A stretch of DNA of 64,000 bases, taken from NCBI RefSeq assembly GCF_001422045.1, contig NZ_LMLW01000001.1:380972-444971 (forward strand), given 5' to 3'. The translations under genes and the position numbers were made by a program. Source of the DNA: Sphingomonas sp. Leaf242 (GTDB lineage: Bacteria > Pseudomonadota > Alphaproteobacteria > Sphingomonadales > Sphingomonadaceae). Shown piece by piece: positions 1 to 8,391 of this stretch (positions within the stretch are counted from its first letter, which is position 1; every line of letters starts with the position of its first letter). Below the pieces are notes generated by a model that ran no database searches, was not told the origin of the DNA, and saw only the letters and a program-made list of their open reading frames with translations.

Positions 1-1
1 G

Positions 2-364
2 TCGCACGGCCTGCGCGCGACCTACACGACGGTCGGCCGCGGTTTCAGCGCGTCGTTCAACTGGCGCTATGTCGGATCGCTGACCAATGCGGACAATTCG
101 GGTGATCCGGCGATCGGCGGCACCGACGCGCGGGCACGGACCAGCTACTACCGGGTCGCGCCGCAGAGCTATTTCGATCTCGCGCTCAACTTCGCGATCG
201 CCAAGCAGTTCTCGCTACGTCTGATCGCGAACAACCTGTTCGACAAGAACCCGCCGATCGTGGTGGACTCGTACAACGTCGCACTCGCACGGACCAACAC
301 GATCCCGTCGCGCTACGACTCGCTCGGCCGCAACATCGCGATCGGTACGACCATCAAGTTCTGA
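2..364 (+). CDS. TonB-dependent receptor, C-terminal fragment
   Basis: This is the last 120 residues of an outer-membrane TonB-dependent receptor; the rest lies left of the window. The frame is open from base 2 to TGA at 362-364. What can be seen is the alternating aromatic/polar pattern of terminal beta-barrel strands, the family-typical 'NNLFDKNPP' turn, and an end in aromatic Phe (TIKF) as outer-membrane proteins require. Family knowledge: such receptors import oligosaccharides, siderophores or vitamins using TonB energy. The neighbouring hemicellulase genes make a saccharide ligand plausible, but the plug domain that would help decide is not visible. A hairpin with a T-run follows directly, so the transcription unit appears to end here. 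Confidence 0.9.
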   Translation, partial: SHGLRATYTTVGRGFSASFNWRYVGSLTNADNSGDPAIGGTDARARTSYYRVAPQSYFDLALNFAIAKQFSLRLIANNLFDKNPPIVVDSYNVALARTNTIPSRYDSLGRNIAIGTTIKF

Positions 365-385
365 TCCTTCCTCTCCCCGACCTGA

Positions 386-416
386 GGGCTCGCCAGCGAT
401 GGCGGGCCCTTTTTTT
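386..416 (+). terminator. Rho-independent terminator after TonB receptor
   Basis: A 9-bp stem (386-394 with 401-409, one G-T pair) encloses a 6-nt loop and is followed by seven T (410-416). It lies 22 bp after the receptor stop codon. Confidence 0.85.
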
Positions 417-495
417 GTGCCGGACGACGTGGCGAAGGATTTAGGGTCGGGGCCAGTTCGGCGGGGCGGTGCGTTACAGCATCGAAGGAGCCGAC

Positions 496-1503
496 ATGAA
501 GATCATGACGCTACGATCCCCCGCGGGTCTCGACAATATCGCGATCGCCGAGCGGGACGATCCAGGCGCGCCGCCGCCGGGCGCGATCCGGGTCGCACTG
601 CACGGCAGTTCGATCAATTTCCACGATCTCGGCGTCGCGCTTGGCCGGATGCCTACCGAGAACGGTCGCGTGCCGCTGTCCGATGGCGCGGGGATCGTCG
701 AAAGCGTCGGCGAGGGCGTGACCGAGTTCGCGGTCGGCGATCATGTGGTCTCGTGCTTCTTCCCGGATTGGCAGGACGGCACGCCCACCATCGGCGATTT
801 CAGCCGCACCCCGGGCGACGGTATCGACGGGTTCGCGCAGACCCACGTCGTGCTGCCAGCCACCGCGTTCACCAAGGCACCCAAAGGCTATGATTCCGTC
901 GAGGCCGCCTCGATCACGACCGCAGGCCTCACCGCGTGGCGCGCGCTGGTGGTCGACGGCAAGCTGAAGGCGGGGGACACCGTGCTCCTGCTCGGCACGG
1001 GTGGTGTCTCGATCTGGGCGTTGCAGATAGCCAAGGCGATGGGGGCGACCGTGGCGATCACATCGTCGTCCGACGAAAAGCTTGCCCGTGCCCGCGACCT
1101 GGGGGCCGACTTCACACTCAATTATCGGAGCGAACCGGGCTGGGGGCGAAAAGTCGCGGACTGGACCGGCGGGCGCGGCGTCGACCATGTCGTCGAGGTT
1201 GGCGGTCCCGGTACGCTGGCGCAGTCCATAGACGCGGTCAGGGTCGGCGGGCACATCTCGTTGATCGGCGTGCTGACGGGGATCGGTGGCGAGGTGCCGA
1301 CAGCGGCACTGATGGGCAAGCAGGCGCGGCTGCAGGGCCTGATCGTTGGCGGCCGTCGCGAGCAGCAGGATTTCGTCCGCGCGCTGGAGACGACCGCGAT
1401 CCGCCCGGTGATCGACCGCCGTTTCGCGCTGGACGATCTCGCCGAGGCGTTCGCGTTCCAGCAGAGCGGCGAGCATTTCGGCAAGATCGGGATCGAGTGG
1501 TAG
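496..1503 (+). CDS. Zinc-independent MDR family alcohol dehydrogenase/quinone oxidoreductase
   Basis: A 335-residue medium-chain dehydrogenase/reductase that should reduce or oxidise a small carbonyl, alcohol or quinone with NAD(P)H in the cytosol. Visible features are the N-terminal GroES-like fold with 'NFHDLGVALGRMP' where zinc enzymes carry a Cys ligand, 'DGAGIVESVGEGV', and the Rossmann motif GTGGVSIWALQIA. The catalytic zinc ligands appear absent, as in quinone-oxidoreductase-like members. ATG 496 is chosen because GAAGGAG (484-490) lies 5 nt upstream; an in-frame GTG at 469 would extend the protein by nine residues without a better ribosome site. It heads a four-gene operon with the glutaredoxin, TspO and DCC genes. 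Substrate unknown. Confidence 0.88.
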   Translation: MKIMTLRSPAGLDNIAIAERDDPGAPPPGAIRVALHGSSINFHDLGVALGRMPTENGRVPLSDGAGIVESVGEGVTEFAVGDHVVSCFFPDWQDGTPTIGDFSRTPGDGIDGFAQTHVVLPATAFTKAPKGYDSVEAASITTAGLTAWRALVVDGKLKAGDTVLLLGTGGVSIWALQIAKAMGATVAITSSSDEKLARARDLGADFTLNYRSEPGWGRKVADWTGGRGVDHVVEVGGPGTLAQSIDAVRVGGHISLIGVLTGIGGEVPTAALMGKQARLQGLIVGGRREQQDFVRALETTAIRPVIDRRFALDDLAEAFAFQQSGEHFGKIGIEW

Positions 1504-1517
1504 AGAGGATGACGGAC

Positions 1518-1763
1518 ATGGCCGAGACGAAGAACGCGATACTGTACCGAATGATCCTGCCGGATCACACCTGCCCGTTCGGCGTACGCGCGAAGACGAT
1601 GCTGGAGCAGAACGGCTTCCAGGTCGACGACCGGATCCTGCGGTCACGGGACGAAGTCGATGCGTTTAAGCAAGAGCACGGCGTCGCTACGACTCCGCAG
1701 GTGTTCATCGATGGCGAGCGGATCGGCGGCAGCGACGATCTCGAGCGGTATCTCGCAGCATGA
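1518..1763 (+). CDS. Glutaredoxin-like protein with monothiol CPFG motif
   Basis: An 81-residue single-domain glutaredoxin. The active site reads T-C-P-F-G, so the second Cys of the usual CPYC is a Gly. The cis-Pro loop (TTPQVFIDGERIGG) and the following SDDLERYL match the glutathione-binding surface of the family. A monothiol site suggests deglutathionylation or cluster handling rather than classic dithiol disulfide reduction; that is inference. ATG 1518 is preferred because AGAGAGGA (1502-1509) lies 8 nt upstream, while in-frame ATG 1509 overlaps that sequence. The stop codon overlaps the TspO start (ATGA), indicating translational coupling. Confidence 0.88.
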   Translation: MAETKNAILYRMILPDHTCPFGVRAKTMLEQNGFQVDDRILRSRDEVDAFKQEHGVATTPQVFIDGERIGGSDDLERYLAA

Positions 1764-2299
1764 CGACCAGCGAACCCGTCCCATCGGTCACAGGTCTTTC
1801 GCGCACCGCATCGGTGGCGATCGTCGCGGCGGTGTTGGGCGTGAGCGCGGTGCTCGGTCGACGCAATGCCCCGGATCCGTCGCATCCGCGGATTCGGCGC
1901 TGGTACAAACGCCTCGACAAACCGAGCTTTACGCCACCCGACGCGGTCTTCGGCGCCGTCTGGCCGGTGCTCGAAACCGGTCTTGCGGTCGGCGGTTATC
2001 GTCTGCTTCGTCAACCCGCCGACAACACGCGTAACGCCGCGGTAGGCCTGTGGCTGCTCAACACCGGCATGATCGGCGCGTGGACCGAGATCTTCTTTCG
2101 CAAGCGTGATCTCGATGCCAGTGCGATCGCGTCTGGCGCGATGATCGTCAGCGGGGCCGCGTATGTCGCGACCGCCGCGAAGGTCGATCGTCCGGCGGCG
2201 ATCCTTGGCGCGCCGTTCGTGGCGTGGCTGGGGTTCGCGACAGTTTTGGCGGCGCGGATTTCGGCGCGGAACGAAGATGGAGCCAAGACGGCCACATGA
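1760..2299 (+). CDS. tspO: TspO/MBR family membrane protein
   Basis: A 179-residue integral membrane protein of the TspO/translocator (MBR) family. The family signature is clear around residues 48-70: WYKRLDKPSFTPPDAVFGAVW, followed by 'LLNTGMIGAWTEIFF'. About five hydrophobic helices are expected. The N-terminus has ~45 residues before the signature, including a first hydrophobic stretch. TspO proteins bind tetrapyrroles and in alphaproteobacteria modulate oxygen- and light-dependent gene expression. The position between a glutaredoxin and a DCC-type thiol protein fits a redox or tetrapyrrole-stress role, but that is inferred. It overlaps both neighbours by 4 bp (ATGA), so the operon is translationally coupled. 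Confidence 0.88.
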   Translation: MTTSEPVPSVTGLSRTASVAIVAAVLGVSAVLGRRNAPDPSHPRIRRWYKRLDKPSFTPPDAVFGAVWPVLETGLAVGGYRLLRQPADNTRNAAVGLWLLNTGMIGAWTEIFFRKRDLDASAIASGAMIVSGAAYVATAAKVDRPAAILGAPFVAWLGFATVLAARISARNEDGAKTAT

Positions 2300-2640
2300 C
2301 GAAATTGACGGTTTGGCATGACGGTTCCTGCCCGCTGTGTCGGCGCGAAATCGCGCTGATGCGGCGGCTGGATCGTCGCGGTGCGATCGAGTTCGTCGAC
2401 GCGAGTGAACCGGGCACGGTCTGTCCGACCGACCGCGATGCGCTGCTGGCACGGTTCCATGCCTCGGAAGACGGTCGGATGCTGTCGGGCGCGGAAGCGT
2501 TCGCCGCGATGTGGCGCGCCATACCGGTGCTACGGCCGCTCGGGCTCGTGGCCAAAAATGCCGTAGTCCTGGCGATCCTCGAGCGAACGTATCGGGGATT
2601 CCTCCGCGTCCGCCCGAGGCTTCAGACGCTGATGCGCTGA
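2296..2640 (+). CDS. DCC family thiol-disulfide oxidoreductase-like protein (DUF393)
   Basis: A 114-residue protein of the DCC/DUF393 family. The diagnostic motif is near the N-terminus: HDGSCPLCRREIALMRRLD, with the D-G-x-C-x-x-C pair resembling a thioredoxin-type redox centre. A terminal segment (VLAILERTYRGFLRVRPRLQ) resembles the membrane-facing C-terminus of the family. ATG 2296 is used because it overlaps the TspO stop codon as ATGA; a longer reading to 2224 would lie entirely within tspO. It is the last gene of the redox operon. The biochemical substrate of the family is not established, so 'oxidoreductase' rests on the CxxC motif only. Confidence 0.85.
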   Translation: MTKLTVWHDGSCPLCRREIALMRRLDRRGAIEFVDASEPGTVCPTDRDALLARFHASEDGRMLSGAEAFAAMWRAIPVLRPLGLVAKNAVVLAILERTYRGFLRVRPRLQTLMR

Positions 2641-2653
2641 GTCACTACGCGGC

Positions 2654-3550
2654 TCAGCGCTGGTATCTGGCGATCAGCGCCCGGCGCAGCATCCGGTCTT
2701 CGAGCGAGTAATACAGCGCGATCTGGTCGCCATGCGCGACCGTTGAGGCCGCGAACGCGATATCGGTGGCATCGCGGCTGACGGCGGGTGGGGGTAGCAG
2801 CAATGGCTCGATCCCGCGGCCGGTGACGCGCGCGAAGTCCGGGCTGAAGCTGATCCAGCCGATCCGCCAGCGGGCGTCGTGCGTCGCGCCATTGTAGAAC
2901 ATCACCGGATCTTCGCCCGGCATTTGCCACATCGGACCGGTCGAGAGGTGCCAATTGTCCCAGCTGTCGTCGCGGATGCCGAACGGGTCGGGCTGGACGG
3001 TCCAAGGTCCTTTGGCGGTCGGCCCGGAGGCCATGCCGATCCGCGACGCGCCCTGCGCGGCATATTCGTAGAACAGCCGCCAGTCGCCCGCATCGGTCTG
3101 CGCGAGCGTCGCTTCCTTGATGTTGCCTTCGCCAGGCGGGGCTTTCAGGACCAAATCCTGCTTGGTCAGCGCGGTGAGGTCGAGCCCTGCCGCCAGGATC
3201 ATGCAGCCCTGCGACCGTGCCGCATCGACGCCGGTGTAATAGACGAGATATTCGTTGTTCGGGGTCACCAGCACGGTTGGGTCTTCGCATCCGCCGAGAT
3301 CTTCGGCGCCGGGGCCGGGGACGATCGCAAGCCCCGGATCCATCGTGAAGGTCAGGCCGTCGCGGCTTTCCCCGCGCGCGATGACACCGGTCGGATCATG
3401 CGGCCCGAGCGGGTAGGGGACGCCGCGCACCATGATCCGGTGGAGATTGCCTTCCTTCCAGACGAAGGGGCTCATCAGGTCCATGCCATCGATCACCGAG
3501 CCTGTGGAAATGGCGACCGTGTCGAGCTGTTCGACCGCGTAGGTGATCAT
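2654..3550 (-). CDS. Five-bladed beta-propeller glycosidase, GH130/GH43-like
   Basis: A 298-residue protein with no obvious signal peptide. Its blade-like repeats resemble propeller glycosidases: 'GGCEDPTVLVTPNNEYLVYYTG', 'IKEATLAQTDAGDWRLFYEY', 'GPMWQMPGEDPVMFYNG' and a closing 'IALYYSLEDRMLRRALI'. The 'EDPTV' and 'YYSLEDRMLRRAL' elements recall GH130, whose members are mannoside phosphorylases or hydrolases. I cannot fix the family from sequence alone. The start codon lies 3 nt after the stop of the SDR gene, so the two are coupled. A cytoplasmic glycosidase with a dehydrogenase suggests turnover of an imported sugar derivative. Confidence 0.72.
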   Translation of the reverse strand: MITYAVEQLDTVAISTGSVIDGMDLMSPFVWKEGNLHRIMVRGVPYPLGPHDPTGVIARGESRDGLTFTMDPGLAIVPGPGAEDLGGCEDPTVLVTPNNEYLVYYTGVDAARSQGCMILAAGLDLTALTKQDLVLKAPPGEGNIKEATLAQTDAGDWRLFYEYAAQGASRIGMASGPTAKGPWTVQPDPFGIRDDSWDNWHLSTGPMWQMPGEDPVMFYNGATHDARWRIGWISFSPDFARVTGRGIEPLLLPPPAVSRDATDIAFAASTVAHGDQIALYYSLEDRMLRRALIARYQR

Positions 3551-3553
3551 CGG

Positions 3554-4327
3554 TCAGGCGCCCTGTGCAACGGTCAGCGACAGCGCGCCGTCGATCGTGA
3601 CGGTGGTGCCGGTGATATAGTCCGCGGCGGGGGACAGCAGGAACGCGACGAGCGCCGCAACCTCGTCGGGACGCCCGGCACGCTTCCACGGAATCGCCGC
3701 TTCCTTGGTCGCCAGCTCCTTGGGATTGTCGACCGCGGACTGGTTCATCGGCGTCAGGATCATGCCCGGCGCCACGCCGTTCACCGCGATGCCCTTGGGC
3801 GCCAGTTCGAGCGCGAGCGTCGCGGTCAGCTGAGCCAGTCCGCCTTTCGCCGAATCGTAATCGACGCCGCCGGGGCGGGGCGCGCGCTCGTGGATCGACG
3901 AGATGTTGACGATACGGCCCTTGGCGCCCTTCGCTTCGAGCCCGCGCACCAGTCGCCGGCAGGTCAGGAACGGCCCGTAGAGGTCCGAGCGGATGACGCG
4001 GTCGAACTGCGCCAGCTCCATGTCGGCGAGCATCACGCCGCTCATGTTGAGCCCGGCCGAATTGACCAGCAGGCTGACCGTGCCGAACGCAGACTCGGCT
4101 TGCGAGAACAGTCGTTCGATCGCCGCCTCGTCGCCGACATCGGTCTGCACGGCGATCGCGCGCTCCTCGCCGCCGATCGCTGCACAGACGGCATGCGCCG
4201 CATCGGCATCCTTGAAATAGGTGATGACGACGCGCGCGCCGGAATCACCCAGAGTCTTGGCGCAGGCGGCGCCGATCCCGGACTCGCCCCCGGTCACAAT
4301 GACCACCTGATCGTCGAACAGGTTCAT
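3554..4327 (-). CDS. SDR family NAD(P)-dependent oxidoreductase (glucose 1-dehydrogenase-like)
   Basis: A 257-residue classical short-chain dehydrogenase. The cofactor motif is TGGESGIG (residues 12-19), followed by the structural NSAG, the catalytic Ser in NISSIHERAP, and the Tyr/Lys pair in 'YDSAK'. The C-terminal 'ADYITGTTVTIDGAL' is typical of the glucose-1-dehydrogenase/3-oxoacyl-ACP-reductase-like group. Because it is first in a two-gene operon with a propeller glycosidase, a sugar substrate is more likely than a fatty-acyl one (inference). GGAGAA lies about 7 nt before ATG 4327. Confidence 0.88.
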   Translation of the reverse strand: MNLFDDQVVIVTGGESGIGAACAKTLGDSGARVVITYFKDADAAHAVCAAIGGEERAIAVQTDVGDEAAIERLFSQAESAFGTVSLLVNSAGLNMSGVMLADMELAQFDRVIRSDLYGPFLTCRRLVRGLEAKGAKGRIVNISSIHERAPRPGGVDYDSAKGGLAQLTATLALELAPKGIAVNGVAPGMILTPMNQSAVDNPKELATKEAAIPWKRAGRPDEVAALVAFLLSPAADYITGTTVTIDGALSLTVAQGA

Positions 4328-4460
4328 CGTATCGTTCTCCGTAAAACATGACGGCTAAGGGGGGCGTCATTTCGGAGGTCGCAACGCACCATCGATACCA
4401 AGGATGCATCTGTATACGATGACATCTGTGTCACGATCCGCACCGTTCGAAACGGCCGGA
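4328..4460 (-). promoter_or_regulatory. Upstream region of the SDR/glycosidase operon
   Basis: This 133-bp gap must hold the promoter of the leftward operon. On the minus strand, TGGTATCG (plus-strand 4393-4400) equals one half of the candidate LacI operator found at three other places. A TGTATAC-type element lies at 4411-4417. Both are short, so regulation by the same LacI factor is only a possibility. Confidence 0.3.
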
Positions 4461-5759
4461 TCAAGGGCGGATCTGGCCACTCCCCTGGACGAGATATTTG
4501 TAGCTCGTCAGCTGCTCGACCCCGACCGGTCCGCGGGCGTGCATCTTGCCGGTGGCGATGCCGATCTCGGCGCCCATGCCGAATTCGCCGCCGTCCGAAA
4601 ACTGCGTCGAGGCATTGTGCATCACCACCGCGCTATCGATCGCGAGCATGAACCGGCGCGCGGCGGCGGTGTCGCGCGTGAGGATCGCGTCAGTATGCCC
4701 CGAAGAATGTTCGGCGACGAAGGCGATTCCTGCGTCAAGCCCGTCGACGATCTTGATCGAGGCGATCGCGTCGAGATATTCGGTATCCCAGTCGTCTGCG
4801 CCTGCGGTCGCAAGCCGCGGCTCGATCGCGACCGCTTCGGCGTCGCCGCGCAGTTCGCAATCGGGCATCGCATCGACCAAGGCGGGGAGCAGCGCGGGCG
4901 CGATCGCACGATCGACGACGATGCTTTCGGTCGCGCCACACACGCCGGTGCGGCGCAGCTTGGCGTTGCGGATGATCGCGACCGCTTCGGCGACATCGGC
5001 GCCGGCGTGGACATAGCTGTGACAATTGCCGTCGAGATGGAGCAGTGTCGGCACGCGCGCCTCGCGCTGTACCAGTTCGACCAGACTACGACCGCCGCGC
5101 GGGATGGCGAGATCGACATGGTCGACCGCACGGAGCAGTTCGCCGACGACCTGGCGGTCGGGCGTGTCGACGGTCTGGACTGCGGTTTCGGGAAGACCGG
5201 CAGCCCGCAGACCCGTCTGCATGCACGCGACGATCGCAGCGGTCGAACGGCGGCTTTCGGATCCGCCGCGCAGGATGATCGCATTACCCGATTTGATGCA
5301 GAGCCCGCTGGCGTCGGCCCCGACATTGGGACGCGATTCGTAGATCATCGCGATCACGCCGATCGGCACGGCGACGCGGGTGATCTCCAGTCCGTTCGGC
5401 CGCGTGAACCGCGCCAGCTCGCGACCGACCGGGTCGGGCAGTTCGGCAATATCGTCGAGCGCCTGCGCCATCGCCTCGATCCGTGGTTCGTCGAGCCGGA
5501 GCCGATCGAGGAAGGATTCGGGTTTGCTGTCGGCGACGCTCGCCACGTCCGCGGCATTGGCCTCCAACAGCGTCGGCACGGCATCACGCAGCGCAGCGGC
5601 GGCGGCGCGCAGAGCCTGGTTTCGCGCTGCGCCATCGCTGACGGCAAGTCGGCGCGCCGCGTGTCGCGCGTTATCGCCCAGCCGTCTCACCAGTTCGGCG
5701 GCGGCGCCGGAGGCGGGGTCGCTTGCGGCGCGGGCAGGGATCACGTCCATCACGGTCAT
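4461..5759 (-). CDS. proA: Glutamate-5-semialdehyde dehydrogenase (gamma-glutamyl phosphate reductase)
   Basis: A 432-residue ProA, which reduces gamma-glutamyl phosphate to glutamate-5-semialdehyde with NADPH, the second step of proline synthesis in the cytosol. Diagnostic segments are [12 protein letters not shown], the catalytic Cys at about residue 274 in TGVCGATES, and the C-terminal '[15 protein letters not shown]'. The length is close to the family norm, with a slightly extended N-terminus. GGAAAG lies about 9 nt before ATG 5759; a second in-frame ATG at 5750 is possible. proB is not adjacent, so the gene stands apart from its usual partner here. The downstream operon is unrelated to proline. 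Confidence 0.96.
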   Translation of the reverse strand: MTVMDVIPARAASDPASGAAAELVRRLGDNARHAARRLAVSDGAARNQALRAAAAALRDAVPTLLEANAADVASVADSKPESFLDRLRLDEPRIEAMAQALDDIAELPDPVGRELARFTRPNGLEITRVAVPIGVIAMIYESRPNVGADASGLCIKSGNAIILRGGSESRRSTAAIVACMQTGLRAAGLPETAVQTVDTPDRQVVGELLRAVDHVDLAIPRGGRSLVELVQREARVPTLLHLDGNCHSYVHAGADVAEAVAIIRNAKLRRTGVCGATESIVVDRAIAPALLPALVDAMPDCELRGDAEAVAIEPRLATAGADDWDTEYLDAIASIKIVDGLDAGIAFVAEHSSGHTDAILTRDTAAARRFMLAIDSAVVMHNASTQFSDGGEFGMGAEIGIATGKMHARGPVGVEQLTSYKYLVQGSGQIRP

Positions 5760-5867
5760 CGACAGTCTTTCCAGTCGGCAGGTTGCGGCACTCGCCCAGA
5801 CCCTGCCGACCTCTTACCGTCGCGACTGCCCATGGTGCAATCGCGACGGGCAGTCTCGACGGCCGCG

Positions 5868-6164
5868 TCAGTCGATGTCGACGGGGTTGGTGACGATGAT
5901 CGCCGGTCGTCCCGCGGCGAGATCGCGGGCAGCCAGACTGAAAGCCTTGAAATGGTCGGAGGCCATATGCTGCTGCACGGCGGCATCGTCCACATACAAC
6001 TCGTTGAACACGAAGCGCTGCTCTCCCTCGGCTTCGCGCCACAACTCGTAGTGTAGAACGCCGGGTTCGGCCCGCGAGGCGGCGACGCAGGTCTTGGCAG
6101 CGGCGATGAAGGCGTCATCCTTGCCCGGCAGCACGGACACCAGCGCGACGATTTTCACGGTCAT
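5868..6164 (-). CDS. Antibiotic biosynthesis monooxygenase (ABM) domain protein, YgiN-like
   Basis: A 98-residue single ABM-domain protein. The fold is suggested by the N-terminal strand 'VKIVALVSVLPGKDDAFIAAAKTC', the conserved 'EPGVLHYELW', and 'FVFNELYVDDAAVQQHMASDHF', which contains the His near the active cleft. Such small dimeric proteins act as quinol or polyketide monooxygenases, or as heme-binding or scavenging proteins; the exact role cannot be read here. ATG 6164 is chosen because AGGAGAG lies 4-6 nt upstream, whereas the longer open frame upstream shows no homology. It follows the xylan operon on the same strand by 64 bp and might be read through. Confidence 0.85.
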   Translation of the reverse strand: MTVKIVALVSVLPGKDDAFIAAAKTCVAASRAEPGVLHYELWREAEGEQRFVFNELYVDDAAVQQHMASDHFKAFSLAARDLAAGRPAIIVTNPVDID

Positions 6165-6228
6165 GTATCTCTCCTGTTTTCGTAGCGTCCGCCGTGCTCC
6201 CGCCGCCGCCGCGACGCAACCGTCTCGT

Positions 6229-8391
6229 TCACGCGCACAGCCCTGCCGGCGGACCAACGGGTGCCGCCACCGAGGGCGGACCTTGCAGAGAAGGCGAGGC
6301 GGTCGGGCGGGTGAGGTCCGTGGCGGCGGCATAATAGGGGTCGGCCTCCGCTTCCGCGAGCGTGACGAAGCGGAATCCCATCGACGTGTAGAGGCTCAGC
6401 AGTCTGGGCAGCATGCGTGCGTCGAACGCGCCGACGTGCATCAGCAGCACATAGGGGATGTCGTGCCCGAGCTGCGCCTTGGCGCGCGCGCGTGATGCGA
6501 GCGCCGCGGTGCGCGCCGCCGCGAGATATCCGGTTTCGAGCGTCGTGATCGCCGCCCGATCGCGCTTGGCGGCGCAAGCGGCGTAGGGCGGGTTCCAATT
6601 ATAGTCGTCGAAGCTCATCGTGACCGCGGCGACGCGGTAGCCGCGCGCCTTCAGCGCGGAGCGGACAGCGTCGCGGTCCGCAAGTGCCTTGCCTTCGGAC
6701 AGGAACGGGTAGCGGAACCAGTGCCAGTCGGTGCCTTTGGCGACACGCGCGAGCGGGGCTTCGTTGCGGACGATATCGGCGACGAACGCGCTGGCGCCGA
6801 CCTTCGCCAGATCGCCGTGCGAATAGGTGTGATTGCCGAGTGGCAGTCCCGCGGTGCGCCATGCCGCGATCGCGGCTGCGGCATCGGCCGGGTGATCCAG
6901 TCCGAACCCCGCATTCATGAACCCGAAGGCGGGTACTCGGGCCGTAGCGAGCGCGGTGGTGATACCCCGGATCACGTCGGCGCGTGTCTGTCCGGGCGCG
7001 AGCGGACCGTGGGCCGGGATATCGTCGAAGGTGAGCGCGATCGCCGGGCGTGTATCTGCACCGCTCTTCAACGGTACGGGGGCGACGGGAACCGGGGCGA
7101 CCGCACCGATCACCTGGCGCGTCGTCTTGCCGAACAGGGTCAGCGGAACCGCTTCGCCCATCTTGCGATATCCCGTCTCGGAGGGGTGGAGATGATCACC
7201 TGAATCATACGCCGGGGCGAGCCGGTCGGGATGCTCGGGGTCGCGCATCACGCGGTCGAAATCGATCACCGCGTCGAACGTGCCGGACGTGCGGACGAAG
7301 GTGTTGATCGCCTGGCGGTCGGCTTCGGTGGCGGGGCCGGGGTGGTAATAGTCGTTGCCCCCGAACGGCGTGATCGTGCTGCCGATCATCTTGATGCCGT
7401 GGGTATGCGCGCGCGCCACGAGCTGGGTGTAAGCTCCGGTGACCTGCGCGACGATCGCCGCGTGCTGCGCGGGCGTCGCGGGCGCTTCTCGCGTCAGCAC
7501 GCCGAGGTCGTTGACCCCTTCGAGCAGGATCGCCCAGCGCACCCCGCTGCGCGCGACGACGTCTCGGTCGAACCGCGCCATCAGATTGGGACCGAGCCCG
7601 TCGAGCAGGATGCGATTGCCGCCGATCCCGGCATTGACGACGCCGATCCCGCGCGTCGCCGCGGTACCGCGCAGCCGTTCAGCGAGAACGTCGGTCCACC
7701 GCGTGTTGTGGTTGGGCTTTACGCCATAGCCGTCAGTGATCGAGTCGCCGATCGCCACGATCGTGCCGGTGTTTGCGCCCATTGTCGTGGCGCCCGACAC
7801 TTCGAGATCGGCGAGCGCGTACCAGTGCGTCGTCTGCGTGGCGCCGGTGAACCCCGGATCGGCGACGTGATCGCCGGCCAGCGTGTAGCTGAAAGCGCGA
7901 GCGCCGGGGTGGCCGGTCTGCGGGGTCGCGGCCTCGGGCAGATACAGGCTGATGGCAACGTCGGCGCCGGGCGCAACCGGCAATGCAATGGGGTCGGAGT
8001 AGAGTTCGGCGCCTGCCGGAATGACCGCTCCCGTCTGCCCGGCGAACGTCAATGTCGCGCCGCCGCCGACCTGGGGTGTGGCGGGCGCGGTCGTTCGCGC
8101 AATCCGGGCCGAGCCGATCGCGAGTGGCTGCGTCCCGAACGCATTGGACAGGCGCACGCGAACCCGGTCTCCGCCTGCCGACAGCCGGATGATCTGGCGA
8201 AGCGTGACGGCGGCGGCGCGATCGGCGGGCAGCGCATTGTCGCCGTCCGCGATCATCTGCGACGATCCCCAGCTGGCGATCCAGTGCGGGGCCGACATGT
8301 GCCGAGCAGAGACGTGGCGGGCGGTTTCACGCGCGTCGGCGCTTGCGACCATCAGCACGCCGGCGAGGATTGCGGTTGCCCAACGGCTCAT
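6229..8391 (-). CDS. Bifunctional SGNH esterase - polysaccharide deacetylase, probable acetyl-xylan esterase
   Basis: A 720-residue exported protein that joins two deacetylase folds. Residues 1-20 form a signal peptide ending ASADA. Residues ~35-205 are the beta-rich N-terminal part seen in XynE-like SGNH proteins. The SGNH core follows: GDSIT (215-219, nucleophile Ser217), GVND (292-295) and the Asp399/His402 pair in SGDHLHPS. After a Pro/Val linker (~430-445) comes a NodB/CE4-like domain with TFDD (454-457), 'NHTYSHGDL' (His521, His525) and RYPF (560-563). Family knowledge suggests removal of acetyl groups from xylan outside the cytoplasm. The ATG overlaps the GH10 stop (ATGA), so it is coupled to the xylanase. 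Each domain alone is common; the fusion is less so. Confidence 0.88.
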   Translation of the reverse strand: MSRWATAILAGVLMVASADARETARHVSARHMSAPHWIASWGSSQMIADGDNALPADRAAAVTLRQIIRLSAGGDRVRVRLSNAFGTQPLAIGSARIARTTAPATPQVGGGATLTFAGQTGAVIPAGAELYSDPIALPVAPGADVAISLYLPEAATPQTGHPGARAFSYTLAGDHVADPGFTGATQTTHWYALADLEVSGATTMGANTGTIVAIGDSITDGYGVKPNHNTRWTDVLAERLRGTAATRGIGVVNAGIGGNRILLDGLGPNLMARFDRDVVARSGVRWAILLEGVNDLGVLTREAPATPAQHAAIVAQVTGAYTQLVARAHTHGIKMIGSTITPFGGNDYYHPGPATEADRQAINTFVRTSGTFDAVIDFDRVMRDPEHPDRLAPAYDSGDHLHPSETGYRKMGEAVPLTLFGKTTRQVIGAVAPVPVAPVPLKSGADTRPAIALTFDDIPAHGPLAPGQTRADVIRGITTALATARVPAFGFMNAGFGLDHPADAAAAIAAWRTAGLPLGNHTYSHGDLAKVGASAFVADIVRNEAPLARVAKGTDWHWFRYPFLSEGKALADRDAVRSALKARGYRVAAVTMSFDDYNWNPPYAACAAKRDRAAITTLETGYLAAARTAALASRARAKAQLGHDIPYVLLMHVGAFDARMLPRLLSLYTSMGFRFVTLAEAEADPYYAAATDLTRPTASPSLQGPPSVAAPVGPPAGLCA

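Noticed and set aside
2879..4351. 490-codon plus-strand open frame opposite the glycosidase and SDR genes
   Set aside because: It is Arg/Gly/His-rich antisense sequence caused by high GC; the minus strand encodes clear protein families.
4404..6056. 550-codon plus-strand frame opposite proA
   Set aside because: Antisense shadow of a gene with unmistakable ProA motifs.
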